Positions 47,901 to 62,100 of a stretch of 64,000 nucleotides of DNA are shown one piece after another (position 1 is the stretch's first letter; each line of letters opens with the position of its first letter). Below the pieces are notes generated by a model, which was given only the letters and a program-made list of their open reading frames with translations, ran no database searches and was not told where the DNA came from. Source of the DNA: Cruorifilaria tuberocauda. Its lineage: Eukaryota; Nematoda; Chromadorea; Rhabditida; Onchocercidae. The stretch is from NCBI GenBank assembly GCA_013365365.1, contig JABVXU010000013.1:248001-312000 (forward strand). Reading direction: 5' to 3'. A program made the position numbers and the translations under genes.

Positions 47901-50900
47901 TTATTTATCGTAATCGACATTAGTAAAAATAATACTGTATTCAATAGTTCTGCTAAAAATATTAAATGACACCACCTAAAAGCTTGTATAAAAAAGAGAT
48001 GTGTCAAAAAAGGTTCAAAGTTCAAATAAGTTCTTTACCGAATTTTTAGACCTTTGGTTTCTGATAAAAGCGAACCTTTGCTTCTGGTTGCAATTGGAAA
48101 ACATTCTCCTTTGGAATGGACATGCTTTCAGAAGAAACAAGTGAATCTCGCGAATCTTCAGATATTGGAATACTATGAGATTTAGTATCTGTCGAACTAA
48201 TACAGGAATGCCTATTCCGCACTGCGTCAGCTACATCAGTTCCTGCTGTTATAGACCCGTAAATTTCTGACGGCAAACTTTCTGGATGTCTAAAAAATAA
48301 CTGAAATTGGGCTTAATTTCAAAACTTCTGAATACAAATAATTGAATAAATGTTAGCAAACAGATATTAACAAGATAGAGAGACCTGCGTCAGGATGTTC
48401 GTATCAAAAATTAGTCTTTAACACTTTCCGAACAAAGGTTTTCTGAAAAAAAAACAGAAAACCAATCATACATATTAATATTTTGGTGCTCGGCACGAGA
48501 AGATAATGCGCCGAAGGTAAGAAGAACTCCTTGAGACGATAATACCAAAACTGTAGGACAAAGACGTTCCTCATTGCTCTCGTCACCTGAGACAATTACT
48601 TGATTGCGATTTAACTGTGCAAAATGTTCTAAACGAAGAAAATTTTTTTTTGCTTTTTGGAACTACACTTTTTATTTATTAAATATGTTTCATAAGACAA
48701 TTTACTGTCTGCAGCTATTTATTTCTTGGACTAATAACGAAAACTATGATCATATAATAGATAAGATACAAATGGCATACCAACAGGATGGACTGATGAT
48801 ATGTCTATAGAAACACCAATTGGAAAGGTTTCACAATGTTCAGAGTTGAGGGGTACTTCGATTCGTCCATTATCATCTAAAGTCCAGACCTTCCACTCAG
48901 AATTGATTTTACCTAGCACTGCTATCTGAAATAAAGAACAACTAGAGAAATAGTTATCAATAGTAAAATATTTATATCTCAATTATTGAAGTCATCTGGA
49001 TGACTCTGCCAAAAAGTCAATTGTAATTTAACATGAATTTTTTCCACTCGAAAAAATCATTTACCTCACTGGATCGTGACGAGGAGCATAACACCAATTT
49101 CCAGCTCAGCAGTTGAATAAATTCAATTCGCTGATCGAAAGTGCTTTTATCGCAACAGAAGTTAATATCATCGAAATGTGTCCATTGAGGTGGTGCATCC
49201 TTCTTCACGCATAATTTCGCTATATCTATTTCCTGACCTGTTTTAGGCGAATAAGCAACGAGGAAATCAGTAGTTGCAAGCCAACTGATTCCGACACAAC
49301 GTAGAGCATGGTTTCCATCTGTAATGATAAAAAGACATTCTTTTTCATAACCTTTTTATTAACTAATGTTAGTTTAAAACACATTTGTATTGAATTAAAA
49401 TGATCCGGTTAAAAAAACACCTTTTAATGGAGGTCGTATAACGCGCACTAGTGTCATTTCAGGTTTATACTGTTTTATATCACCTGAAATATCTCCTACG
49501 ACCAATTGCTTCCCCTTTGGACTCCATCCTATGCAGGTTACAGCATTATCATGTTTAACTGTGCCAATCAAGGTTATTGAAGATGATTTCTGCAAAAAAT
49601 TTCATTTTTTATTATCATCTAAAATGTCCAAACATTGAGCGCGATTCTGACAGCTAACCATAAACCATATAAGAAAATTCGGTGCATGTAGGCCATATGA
49701 TCTCAACCAAAAATTCTGGAACTCTGCGACATTATCCCATCCTTATCACTTTCATATCATAACAATATGATTAAATATCATTTCATGAAATATCTTGAAA
49801 AGATATGACAAATATAAACGCTTATACTTCGATTTAATTAGCTTTATGATTTTCGAATTGAAACAGCATTCACGGATTTGAAGAAAATTTTATGAGAACT
49901 GGACTACCTCGAGAGCAAACGAATAACAGGATAATACGCCATCAGACGTAGCAGCAGCAAATACAGTATCCTGTTGCGGATTCCACTTTAAAGCACAAGG
50001 TTGGGCATTTGGATCAGCGGAAAGTCGCAAACTGTATACAGGACCTCTCTGCAAGAAACCTCTATTCATTATCTAACTATCAACATTACCTAATTGTACA
50101 GTTTCAATCAATTAGAAGGATTCAAAAAACCTGAAAGTGGGAGTCTTTCTGAACATATGACTTAAAAAATTCTAGCCACGGAACAACATGATCGAACATC
50201 GAAAAATAATGAAATTAGGAAATCAGAGTAAACTATATAAACCATTACATTAAGTAAACCGACCTGCTCACCATAATCGACAGCAAATGCACATATATCA
50301 TATAGATATACGAACGCTCCAGATGCTGTTTGCATTGAAACAGATAGCAGACGACCTGAGCAGTTACAAGCTAGTGCAATCAGTGCAACAGGCTGGAAGA
50401 ATATTATGATGCAATGCAAAAATTCCTTAAATTAAAACAAGTGTTGATTTTTAGTATAGATGAATTAAGATTTGAAATTACCATTGATTTTTAAATAGAT
50501 GACTGAAAACAAATCTGAAGAAGTGGAAAACTTTTAATCTTTCAACAAACTTAAATTGTAGCAATGAGTGCTCGCCATGAAACTGTAACCATGTAGCGAA
50601 AAGATAAAAGAAAGAATAAAAAAAGAAGCTATAGAGAACTCGAAAAATATCTGAAGTGTTGTTAAAAGTTTAGTAAATCAACCTGTTCGACTTGAAGATT
50701 GGTTACTTTTGTCTGGATATCGGTAACTTCTACATTGATGTCAGCTTTACTTTTTCGCCGGCAAACATCGCTACTTCTTAAAGATATTAATTTATCGCAG
50801 CCAGAAGCACAAACAATAATTCCATATCGCGATGAGACAGTAATCCACGATGGGCATATACCGCCATATAATGTCTGATCGCGTTTATCGAATATTTTTA

Positions 50901-51082
50901 TACGTTGAAGAGCCCGAAACTGGAAATCCTGGAAAGATGTCTAAAAAATACTTCAAATATGGAAATGAAAGATATGTAAGATGGATATTGTGATCGACCA
51001 AAAAACTAGTTAAAATAGCTAGCAATTTTGAAGGAAAAAAAAATTCAGCACTCACTGGAATATCCACAAATGCATCGGCCAT
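41913..51082 (-). CDS. NUP214: Nucleoporin NUP214 (FG nucleoporin of the cytoplasmic face)
   Basis: Cytoplasmic-side nuclear pore protein; the propeller binds the mRNA-export helicase DDX19/Dbp5 and the FG region binds export receptors. It has 24 exons: 51082-51056, 50928-50683, 50392-50264, 50048-49908, 49589-49421, 49318-49065, 48925-48781, 48586-48472, 48289-48052, 47894-47615, 47529-47348, 47246-47140, 46917-46780, 46478-46341, 46136-45972, 45726-45680, 45452-45364, 45154-44843, 44564-44267, 43854-43785, 43394-43117, 42866-42737, 42282-42127, 41937-41913. They sum to exactly 1,293 codons. Residues 1 to about 410 form a beta-propeller (for example CIGWSPKGKQLVVGDISGDI). About 500-800 is helical/coiled coil, and about 870-1,284 is Ser/Thr-rich with FG repeats (FGSKPSFGSPS; VFGGSGFGAL). 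The tail is SSFSTWR. It is shorter than human NUP214 (about 2,090) and close to the nematode NPP-14 size. Confidence 0.93.
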
Positions 51083-52101
51083 CTTTTTTGTTGCATATCA
51101 GTTGTACTCCTGATCAATTCTTAAAGAAATCACATTAAATATTAAGATTTAAGGCATCTCTCAAGACGGACACGCTAAAACACAGAAATGAAAAACATAC
51201 AAATAAATAAACTTCAATTAATCAATTAAGAAAACATTTTTTACAGATGAACGGAACTTCCAAAGAAATGTGATGTAAGGTTATGACTCTGCAATACAAG
51301 AAGTATTAGAGAGATGGGAGAAAGGCGATCGCTAGGATAAAATTTTCCTGAATTCACTTCAAGATTACCAGGGTTACCAATCAGATCTTTCTCTGTACAT
51401 TTAAGGTACATCCAAGCGATAAACTGAAAACTTTCACACCAAAATATAGTCGGCCATTAGCGAACTTGCCTTCCGCAAGCAATGATCGCAGATTCGTCCT
51501 TTAATCGTACTTTGACCTCGAATACTAACTGAGCGGTAACTCACAACGAAACACTAGCATCTCACGGCGCTTTTGACAGGATTTGAATTAACGGAAGATG
51601 ACGGAGTGGATGAAATAACATCTGTTCCGTGAAAGTGTTTTTTGCATATGAAATTTAAACTTTTTGTTATTTCCGTTATAGAAATGGGAAGTTAAAATGA
51701 AAGGTCCGGTTTATTGCCATTGTAATTTGAGTGACAGAGCAATACAGGTTGTGTTTATTCATTGGAAGTGTTCCGGACGCTCTCTCTTTCTAATATATTT
51801 TCTAATTTATCAAATTTTCGGTTACCTAAATGATTATCTTTTCTTGATTTTTATGTATTCAATCTTTGCAAACCTTAAACTCGTTATAGTGATAACTGTT
51901 CAGCAAATGTTATTTTCCGGAGTTTTGATGAACTGAAAATATCCTGTTGGAGCTAATTAGTAAATAATTTAGTATTAGCATATTTTAGAACATATCATTT
52001 GTGGCTCTAATTTGAACATGCTATGCTATATTATATAGACGAACATTTGTTTTCTCTATATTTGGTATTTTTAGGCTTATTTCACTATGATTTAAGGTAG
52101 A
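51083..52101. promoter_or_regulatory. Shared divergent promoter region between NUP214 and VAMP genes
   Basis: About 1 kb between oppositely oriented start codons, so it should contain both 5' ends. A locally GC-richer patch near 51450-51600 is the likeliest core promoter area. The plus-strand 79-codon frame at 51697-51936 is hydrophobic and unconvincing. The site aaggtag at 52094-52100, one base before the VAMP ATG, looks like a splice acceptor, either trans or for a 5' UTR intron. Confidence 0.45.
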
Positions 52102-52749
52102 ATGGAACCATTTAATCTTCCAATAACACATATTGGTAAAGTAACAACAACACATCTGGATTCAAACAAACTTCAGAAAACTCAGAAGAAGCTTGAAGAA
52201 GTGATAGAAATTGTTCGAAGTGATATTGATCGTATTATTGAACGTGACGGTCGACTGCAGAATCTAACCGCACGCGTCGGTGATTTCTTTCAGATTTCAT
52301 GAATTTTTGCAAATATTGAATCCGAAATCTGAATAATCGCAGTAATTTTTAAGATATCATGTCTCACAGATTATATATTGCATATATTAATCTTAGTTAA
52401 TTTTCCTTGATTGATCAACGAAAAGCAAAAATTTTCATTGTATGTCTTTTCATCACTGCAGCGCAGTGTGTTTTAAGAAAATTTTTTATCTTATTAAAAT
52501 TTAAACGATCAGATCAGAATATTGGTTCCATTGTTTTAATACTTCACTGAAATGACAATATCTCATTAAACCGATGCTTTCTTCAACTACAGTTCTCTGT
52601 ATTTCATTCTAGACGAAATGGAGGCTCGAGCGGAACAATTTACCCGTAAAGCAATTCAGATTAGACGTAATATATGGTGGCGTAGTGTACGTTTAATAAT
52701 GACTATCGTTGGTGCTTCTATGCTGTTCGTTGTCGGTGTCATTGGTTAG
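52102..52749 (+). CDS. Synaptobrevin/VAMP-type v-SNARE
   Basis: R-SNARE that sits on vesicles and pairs with syntaxin and SNAP-25-type SNAREs to drive membrane fusion. Exons 52102-52279 and 52613-52749 give 104 residues. The SNARE helix spans about residues 22-82: LQKTQKKLEEVIEIVRSDID, with the zero-layer Arg in IVR, then RIIERDGRLQNLTARV and DEMEARAEQFTRKAIQIRR. The motif RNIWWRS lies just before the membrane, like the conserved Trp pair of VAMPs. A single C-terminal transmembrane segment (LIMTIVGASMLFVVGVIG) ends the protein with no lumenal tail. There is no long N-terminal longin domain, so this is a brevin. Which nematode paralogue cannot be decided here. Confidence 0.9.
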
Positions 52750-53714
52750 CCTTCCGTTATTTTGAATTTGTTCCACTATTACTGCCTTTAATTGTTATAT
52801 AAGCGTGCAGTTCTATCACTAATAAGAAAAATCTATATTATCCAAATTTGATCTTTGCTAGCTTGCACTTTTCCAATAGTTAACGGAAGATGAATTAATC
52901 TGCTCATATTAGAGATTTGTTTGTATCTATGTTTTGTTGATAATTTTGAAGATTTGATCCATTTACAAGATTGTTGAGCAATATTTGGAGTTTTATTTTA
53001 ACACAAATCAATATGAGAGATAAATTTTTGATTGCAAACCGTTTCCCAAATTTCTGTCTTAATTTCAGCTCTTTCGATGAATGCGAAGAACAACAATGGT
53101 CCTGCATAGCATGCATGATAATTATGTCTAATTTGATTTTGGATAAATATCTGTACACATGCATATTTTTAAAACTCATTAGAAAGTGACATAGTATTTC
53201 AGTTTAGTATACGGATAAAATTATTTTCCAAACTGTATCAAGTTATTTATGTACAAAATGATCAGAATCTTTGTTTGAAAGTAGCTTGTGAAATGGTATT
53301 ATTACTAGTATGAAATGAATATTTTTAAACAAATTAAAAACACAAAATACCGTTTTCTGTTTCGAAACTGAAAGTTTATTTTTCTTTTTTGAGATTTAAA
53401 AGTTGAGAAAACGCAGACAAAAATTTCTATATACTGATGTAAGGGAACTAACAGTATTATATTCTAAAATAATTTTATTATAAAATGAGCAATATAATAT
53501 GTATTTTACATTTGTCAACAGCAAAAACATTTAAATTTCTGTAATTATTACAGAAAAACAATTTTAAAATTTTTCGTGTCATAAAACTTCAATTTTCTTT
53601 ATCTATTTAGATGTATCGGGTAAAATTACGCATTTACCTATCAGTTCTTTCTACTACTATTGAACTCCCACCAATTATAATGTAAGTTCTACAATTTTAG
53701 CGAGATTTGCAATA
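52750..53714. other. Spacer between convergent VAMP and glypican genes
   Basis: About 1 kb of AT-rich sequence expected to hold both 3' UTRs. The overlapping open frames on the two strands near 52904-53189 are mutual shadows without family resemblance. Confidence 0.4.
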
Positions 53715-56700
53715 CTATAAAATATGAAAGATAATCATGAAATATAATACACGAGGAAGAGATTTCTGAGAAGAGATTTTCATAGTCTCGATATTTGGTA
53801 CTTGCAACGTCACATTTGGTTCAAATGCTCGTGTGTTACTACTTTGTAAATCGGATTCTTCGACAGCTAATGATTCTATAATATCTCGATGAGAACCCGC
53901 AACGTCAATTACCACTACCGGTTGATTTTCGTCAGATCCGCTTCCCTCATCCCGAAATCCATCCTAAATTCATCCTAATTTGCATTATGTTTCTACAGAC
54001 TGTAAAATTATTTTACACTGAAATACCATATTTTTAGCGAAATAAAATCTATCATTTTGCGTAAAGCTTACCCCATCTTCATCATCAATAGAAAGATACG
54101 AATCGTCGTTACCATTCGCCTCGATATCGATATGAACAGTATCATTATACAGCCATATTCCGTCGTAACTATCCAGTAATTGATTCGCAAGCATTAACAG
54201 TTTCAATCTCTCATCTAGGAACACGCCTGGAATTTATGCGAATAATTAATTTCATGCACCTTAAAGTTCGTTTGAATTTTCAATGATGAAATTGTTTGGA
54301 GAAAAAATAAATAATATTGAGTTGTGCTCAGATGCACCTCAGATAAAACTGAATAAGTTTCCAATATAGTAAAAGAAAAGAAATTGGAAAATGAAACAAC
54401 GAAGTTACATATTGTATTATTTAAAATTAAATATTGCATATTATATATTATAGTATTATATATTATGTGGAAAAGTTTAAAATTATTGAGAATGAAGAAA
54501 CATTCATAATCTATTATAAAATTAATATTATTTTTACTCTTTGTAAAGTTTGATCCAATATCACCATCGGAATCGGACATTTCAATCACAGTCTTTAAAT
54601 TATTCACTATTTTTCTTCCATCCCAACAAGTATCGTCACTGGTTCCAGCTGACCAGGTGGAATTAATGCAAAAAAGTTGTGGTCCAATTTTCCAGAATCC
54701 TCGAGATTCTTCTAACTAGACAGCAAGAAATTAATCAATGAAGAAATAGTTTAAAATAATTGCTTCTTATTTCACGGTGATTTACTGATCCGATCCATCA
54801 TAACTGACCTTTTCAATAAATGAAGTAAACAGTTGTAACTGAGCATTTGTCATGGAATTAAAAAAATCAGGTAATGGTTCTGGTGATATTTTGAATGTGA
54901 CCGTCTCGTGCTTTAATGACTGTCCGCTAATTTTTCGTAAACATTTACGTGCGATCTGAAATCAGTTCTACTTACTTAACTTAATGAAGATCGATTCGTC
55001 TCTTTTGAGCATATATAGTTTAATTATTTTCAGCAAAGCTTTAAGCTAATATTATAGTCTAAACATTTAATGATATATGAAAATAATTCATTTCTGCAAC
55101 TTTTCTTCCGTAAAAAAATACTTTGGATCGTAATAGCCAGATACGAAGTTGGGAAGATATTAGGGCTAAGAAAACCTTTATATTATGCACTATTGTCAAA
55201 TCAGATTATTTTAAACATCTGCTCTTTTAAAATGTCATATTAGATGAAACATTTAACATTAATTGATTAATCTAAGTAACATGACTCATTGCCATAAATG
55301 CTTTTTCAGGTTTTTAGGTAAATTCATACTCATTTCTTAACATTAAGTGTTTGAATGGAAGGAATTAATAAAAAATAATTAAATGAATGACGTGAAATAA
55401 CCCTAGAAGATACCATTGGAGCTTTTTCCTGGAACACCATAATACTTTCAGAGATTTGCACAGCAAGCGGAATTAAGACAGCCATTACGTTATATGGCCC
55501 ACGTAAACGTGTTGCCAGTTTTGTCAAAGCCTCTGCAATAAATAATTATAGTGAGGTAATTATTAATAATCACGATTAAAATCACTACTTTTCAAAATGA
55601 TATCTATGCCGTACATCAATCGTTCGGATATTGAGAAACTCTGAAACTTCACTGTTTAAGAAGCAGGTTGTTGAAAAGGAGAAAAAAATTACAAAGCAGT
55701 ACTGTGTGTGAGAATTAAGTATCAATGATAGGTATTCATCAAATAATTCGTTCTAAAAATAAAAGCAAATAGTCTACTGTGAAATTTAGAACAAAATCAT
55801 AAAATCTGTGTTGACCAGTCGAAGACTAACTTCGAGATACGAACAAATGATAACAATATCTATCTAATAAAATTAACTTATATAATCTAACCATATACAT
55901 CTTGACAGGTAACAAGTTTCAAAATATTTCTTCCATTAGATTTTTTCAACTGCATACTTTATTCTTGTAGTTAATGCATAATAATACAAAACATACTGGC
56001 CGCAATTAAATGCTTCCAAATTATATTTTATTTTTAGATCTTTTACTTTTACTGTCAAATATTTAATTTAAAGATAACTGCCATTGAAATCCGCTTTCAA
56101 ATTTAATGGAATTCAAAGTACTTTATTCCTATTTCGCATGTTTCACCTATCATCTAATTTTGCCATCTTCCCATCCATCCAAAAATCTGTCAGTTCGCAT
56201 GAATTTTACAATGATGGTTGGTATATTTGTTGGATGGATTCAAATTATACAATTTGATCTGTTAGAATTAGATTACTATATCAACTAATTTACGCGTAGT
56301 TCAAAGAAAACGACCTAAGCAATCAGAAATATTCAAGAACGAATTCAGTATGATTAATTGCAATTAACGAACAATTACTTAGTCAATGAATTGGCTAAAG
56401 AGAGTGATCGATTAAAGGAACACGAATTTTCAGGTAGAATCTTTAGAATAAACACAAATACTGATAAGGTCAAGTTGAAGATTTTAACGAAAAATGAAAA
56501 TTTGTTAAATGTCAAGAAATCAAAGACATGCCAATAAATTGCTGCCACGCATTCTCAACGACGATATAATTGGCAAAGCATTTCTTGACTGTATCGAAAC
56601 AATACATTTGGCATGGTTTTAACGGTTGGCTAGATGTTAGCTTTCCGGTTGTCGGCAAGCAATGCATGCAGTATTTCATTTGGGTTGCTATCATTTGACA

Positions 56701-59187
56701 ATCGTCTGGTAATTCTTTCTGAAATACTTTCAAACCATTAAAGCTCCCTCCCTTATCCTCATATTTTCTGAAATCACTCTAAAATTTGGGTTAATTTTGA
56801 TACAAATAGAATTTATAATTAAATTAGTACGCTAATCACGAAGCCTAGTAATAATTGATACTTCTGTACATTGGACTATTATAACTTTTAAATTCATCTA
56901 TTCCTCGCAGGAGGATAATAGGATCTTAACCTGCATAATATCCTGGAGAATATCAGATGTTATCTTTAGAGCATGAATTAATGACCTCGCAGCTCCAAGA
57001 CTTCTCTCAAGCTGCCGAATCATTTTCAATGGTATGTCACCGAATACTTGTAATGTAAAAGAATCTTTTGAGCAATCAAAATTATCCTCTCTAATTTCAT
57101 CCTGAAAATCGAAGCAAACAGTTCATCGATGATCGATGATTGGAAGAAAGTTTATGAAACCAAGAACGATGGATAAAATTATTGCTTATTTTTAGAAATT
57201 TCATCAATACTTTCTCTACAGTCTCGCTTTTATAATATGTTGATTCTTATTTCGATCCAAAGCAAAATTAACCGTTGGATTGAGGATAAGCAGTAAAGTT
57301 CGGAAGAGATCGAAAAAAAATTGATCCAAGACAGGTTTCAGAGAAATATACTTTTGTCCTGCGTAGAATTCTCTTAGATCGTCGAAAAATTTATCAAAGA
57401 TCTAAAATCTGAAATGCTGTCATCTCATTCACGTAGATAAAAATTTATCAGAAACTTTTCAGTTCCGCGGTGATAAAAAGTCAAATTGGCAAATAGCAGA
57501 AAGCTTTAATGATAACAAATATCTACTTCAAAAATTACACTTTTATATCCTTTTCGTAGTTTTCAAAAAATCGGAATGAAAAAGGAAATGATGAGCTCTG
57601 ATGTTGTTGAATATTTTGATGAAATTAGCACCTGTGTATTTGACTGATAGAGCGGTCCGTAGGTTCGGGTAAACATTGCGTGTAGTTGCCTTCTCGATGC
57701 ATTAATTCCTTCCTTGTATTGCTCTTTAAAACAATTTGTTATTAAAATTATGCAACCAGAAAGTGATTTTGTTTGACCATTGCAAAAAAACTAACTTGTC
57801 TTAGGATGAATGAGCATAGAAAAGTTAATTACTTCATATGCTACCGTAATTTTTGATCAAACACTGTATAGCTAGCTGTCTTCCACAGAAACTTTCTCTA
57901 TATAGAAACTTCCCAAAGTATTTTTCTCCTAGTATATGATCATTACGATATCTTTTTATGAGATTTTGAATTCCTCGAAAATGTTTTGAGAAGTTTTCTG
58001 GTGTTAATTTCAAGGGGAAAAAAGAGAGAGAGAGAGAAATGGAGAGGAAAGAAAAGTTCTAGTCGGGAAAATAAAGAATTTTTACAATTTTAAGTTAAGT
58101 TAAATCTTTTTTAATATTATTTTTAAATGGGCTAGCAGCAATAGATTTGGAACACAAACTTTTTTCCTTTATAAATTTCTTTGCATGCATGTAGAGATAC
58201 ACCTTTCACTTGTGATTAACGATGAACTTAGCTGATTGTAATTAGTAGACAAGAATAGATATACTTGAAAAACTTTTAAAAAGCATACTATCGAAGAGTT
58301 CATAGTGATAACTAAGTGATTGCTTCAGTGCGATAATCCGTTCTTGATAAACTTTCGCCAATTCCTGTTTCGTTTTATTAAGCATAATAGCTTCTACTTC
58401 CTTTGTACAACAGCTTCCATTGATTGATAGTGACAATCCCATACACACTGATAAATTCGTATCTGCATGCAATCACAAAGTTGAATTTATTTAAAAAAAA
58501 AAAGAAATCTTCCTGATGAAATAACAGTCTTGTCTTTGATTTAATTTAATTCAATTTCTTGATTGAATTAGTTTTGATTTTCAACTTTTAATCATTACTT
58601 TATTTCATTTAATTTAACTCTGTTCAAATTAGCCCATTCATTTTTCAAATAGTTCATACAAAACCTGTAAAATATGATTTATTATTTAATTATATAAGCT
58701 CTTCATATGATTATTTGCATTTTAACATTAACAAAGACATCATTCAGAATATCTGAAGAAATGGAAAAATAAATAGAATTTCAATGCGAATTAAAGACAA
58801 CAAGTATACATTATCTATCTATGGGAAATATATGCATGACTTCGTAAGGGTGAAAGGAAGGAAATCTTGCTGAATTAAAATCACAAAAATCTTAAATTTA
58901 AGAACTGAAATAATTTGAATGAAACTGAATTGACATGAATCCATTTTCATAAATGATTAATTATTCTGAAATTCGATTTAATGGCAAAATGGGTTGAAAA
59001 TATTACAAGATTCCATTTTTTTCACCTGACGTTCACTAGATGATAAAAAGAAGACAATAGCTAAAGTTTTACCGAGAAGTTTGTCTGGAAGAGTTGCTTG
59101 CTGAATGAAAGGTATTCCAAGCAGGTGATTGCAGAGAGGATACACAAATGGACTTAAAATTAATGCGACCAATGAATGACATCTCAT
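53715..59187 (-). CDS. Glypican (GPI-anchored heparan sulfate proteoglycan core protein)
   Basis: Cell-surface core protein that carries heparan sulfate and modulates secreted signals such as BMP, Wnt and Hedgehog. Exons are 59187-59073, 58462-58289, 57723-57632, 57101-56931, 56718-56532, 55532-55414, 54955-54809, 54715-54538, 54226-54072 and 53963-53715, giving 528 residues in one consistent phase. The signal peptide is MRCHSLVALILSPFVYPLCN. Family landmarks are INGSCCTKEVEA, the cysteine-rich KYCMHCLPTTGK and KPCQMYCFDTVKKCFANY, LATRLRGPYNVMAVLIPLAV, and RGFWKIGPQLFC. Cysteines number 14 if the one near the signal cleavage site counts, as expected for glypicans. One heparan sulfate attachment motif (DEGSGSDE) lies near the C-terminus, followed by a hydrophobic GPI-type tail (RVLYFMIIFHIL). 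The intron after 56532 needs a GC donor. Nematodes have two glypicans (LON-2 and GPN-1 classes); I cannot say which this is. Confidence 0.92.
58023..58037. repeat. Short GA microsatellite in a glypican intron
   Basis: An uninterrupted run of about seven GA units between the second and third glypican exons. Confidence 0.8.
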
Positions 59188-62100
59188 TCTCCTGAATTCC
59201 GAGAAAGAAAGAGAAGTGCTAATATATTTTAAACAATAGAAATCTTAAACGGAAAAGAAATTTCTATCGTTGTCGCGCCAGATTTACGTGATATGCAGAA
59301 GAGGGATGACTTTCGTCCATACAGAAGACCGCTATCAAAACTGAAACCGAAGTAAGGAATGGAAGAATCATATGGCACTTCTGGAAACAGGAAAAAGAGA
59401 CGCAGTAATCTTTTTGCTTGCTGAAAGACTGAAATGGATTCAGAAGGATTGGGGAATTCCGCTAAATGCGATATAAAATTGAGTTTGGAACGAATTTGAC
59501 TGAAACCGGTAATTCTCAAGCAATTTATAAAGAAAAATGCAATGCGTTCAGCGGAACAGTGTCAACCACGCCCAACCATTCGCAAGCTGACATTAAGGAT
59601 TAAAGTGAGAATTGAACGCTTCCATTAATATCTCTGAGAAGGAAGCTGTTGTTGCGAACTTTGAAATCAGTATATTCTTCTCATTTTATAACCTTTGACC
59701 TCCCTTTTACCTGTGAGAAACAATATGCTATTTCACGGTCTTTGATTTTTCGTGAATTCGAGATTTCCACTCGACCAAGAATCTTTGATGTTTACTGGTT
59801 TCTGTTGTAAAATTTGACGTTAACTACCTGTCAGAGAGATTTAAATTTTGCTTTTTTTCCCCAAAGTTGAAAGTTACTTCAACATAGTCGTTATCATTTT
59901 CACTAACACTTCAGTTGTTATTATTGACATTATCACTCATTTACACTGATTATTGATAGCAAAAATCACTATCATTTACACTGTCAATGACCAATCATGA
60001 TTGTTGTCGAGAAATTATGAATGTTACATACAACTGATCATTTTCAGTGCTACCATCGTTCTTTTGTAATCGCTTACTCTTGCAGAAAACTTTATCAAAA
60101 CATTATCATTGAAAGTGAACAACAAATATCAATCAGGAATTATGATGATTGATATCTTAATACTTAAATATCCTAAGCAAATATAAAGCTTCACTTTAAA
60201 GGACAACCGTGTTAAAACAGCTATGTATTCCTATGTTAAAATCGAATCACAGCAATTCATGCAAAACAATTATAAAGTTGATTGGATCAATTTGAAAGAG
60301 TCGGAAATGCTAGCTTTTTTTGTTTAAAAAAAAAATTAAGAAGTTGCAACTATGAAATGATTATGAAGTGATCTATGCCAAAAATTAAATTTGTCAATCC
60401 GAAATTCCTTCAACAATTTTGTCTTTTTTAAAATTATTTCCTCGCATTGTTTATTAAATCAGATTAATTTCAATTTTTTTACTTTACTTTAGCTTAATTT
60501 CCATGAAACCGAGCAGGAATATTGGTTTTGGAAAGTAAAAAATGATTCTCTGCGGTAATTTAATGGCAGCAAAAGTAATTTCAATGTCTTTGAACCTTTG
60601 TTTGGAGAAACACAGTAATTAATTATTGCTTAAAGAGAAGCCGACGATCGGCAGGTTGTCATACCGACAATCTTTCTGTTTTTCATACAGAAGACCAAAA
60701 TTTTACACTCTAATTTTTCAAAATTTTCCCCTTCTTTCCAAACATCAAATACTCTTTTGTTTTCCGGTACTCATCTCAAGAATTAATCCAACCCAATTGA
60801 AATTCTGATACAATAAAATTTACGACTATTGAATTCATTTATCAATAATTTCAGTTATGATTGCATTTTTGGATAATCTTGCATGATCACAATCCTAATA
60901 GGCAGATTATTTCTCAAATCTTTGCCCCGAATTCATAATCTAACCTGAATTGATAACCGAACACCTCAAAACAGAATGATTTTTTGATCTCAGGTACATT
61001 CTCTTTGGAAAATCACTTTTCAGGAATGGATTTTATTTTAAATCTGAATTTTCTGCTAATTAGAATGTGGATCCCTGTAATCCTCAAATAATTAATGAAT
61101 ATTTATTAGTTAAATAATCAAACACCAAACAAGCCAAAAGTTTCTTAAAAGAAAATCATTTCATTACAAGAACACAAATTTATTCAACTTTTTTTCTCCA
61201 TATCATCGCCCATTGAAATTTGAGCTGTTTTCTTAACGCAATTCAACTGCAATTAAAACTTCACTGTTGTATCTGATAAGCGGTTGAAGCATTTAGTTAA
61301 CTCAAAATTCGTTTACTTTCAGTTTGCTTACTTCATTCCTGTCCCTCAGTAATTAGAAATACTTTAATATCCAATATCAATATTTGACAGGGTAATAATA
61401 GCATAAGATAATTTCACTATAAAAGAATACAAAAATAGATTGATAAAAACTAAAGAAAATATCGGTGAACCTTGAAAATGCAAAGAATAGTAAACTTAAT
61501 AATTAAGAATTTTTTAAGAGTATTTTTTAAATTACTCAAAATCAGAATCGATCATTTGACTTAGTGATTTCCAACTACAAATTTAACGGCGTTGGCTATC
61601 AATTTTCATTCCATCTAATTAAATTGTTGCTTAATTTTCAACCTCTACTGGACTGGTTAACACTGAGAGCATTCTCAAACTATTTGAAATTTCTGCAATT
61701 TAAGTCGTATTTTACTTCCATTCTTTACCATTCTCATTTTCACGTCGTAAAACGTGACTTACGTTTGTCAAATTTTGTGAATCGAAAATAGCACCGACTC
61801 AAGGAAAATGAACTAATATTCAAAAATTAGCATTAGAATTTTGAGGGAAAACTTTGGAGCGAGTACTTGGAGTAAGTAGAATTGATTAACATATAAGGGA
61901 TGCTCATAATGGTTTGAAATTGGAACCGCCTAAATTTAAAACCCTTCCAACTTTCTTAAATGAAATATACGGAAAACATTTATCACTGCAACTAAACAGA
62001 TGGGTAAACTATTTAAGGAAGTAAGATGAAAGATAAATGTGGTCAGCTAACCGAAATCCATCGACGTAGTGCTCTCCGGAGATGATCTTTTCCGGCGATA

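Noticed and set aside
54215..54607. A 130-codon minus-strand open frame as a glypican exon
   Set aside because: Only its first part belongs to the glypican. The rest is AT-rich intron read-through, and a donor at 54538 restores the family reading frame.
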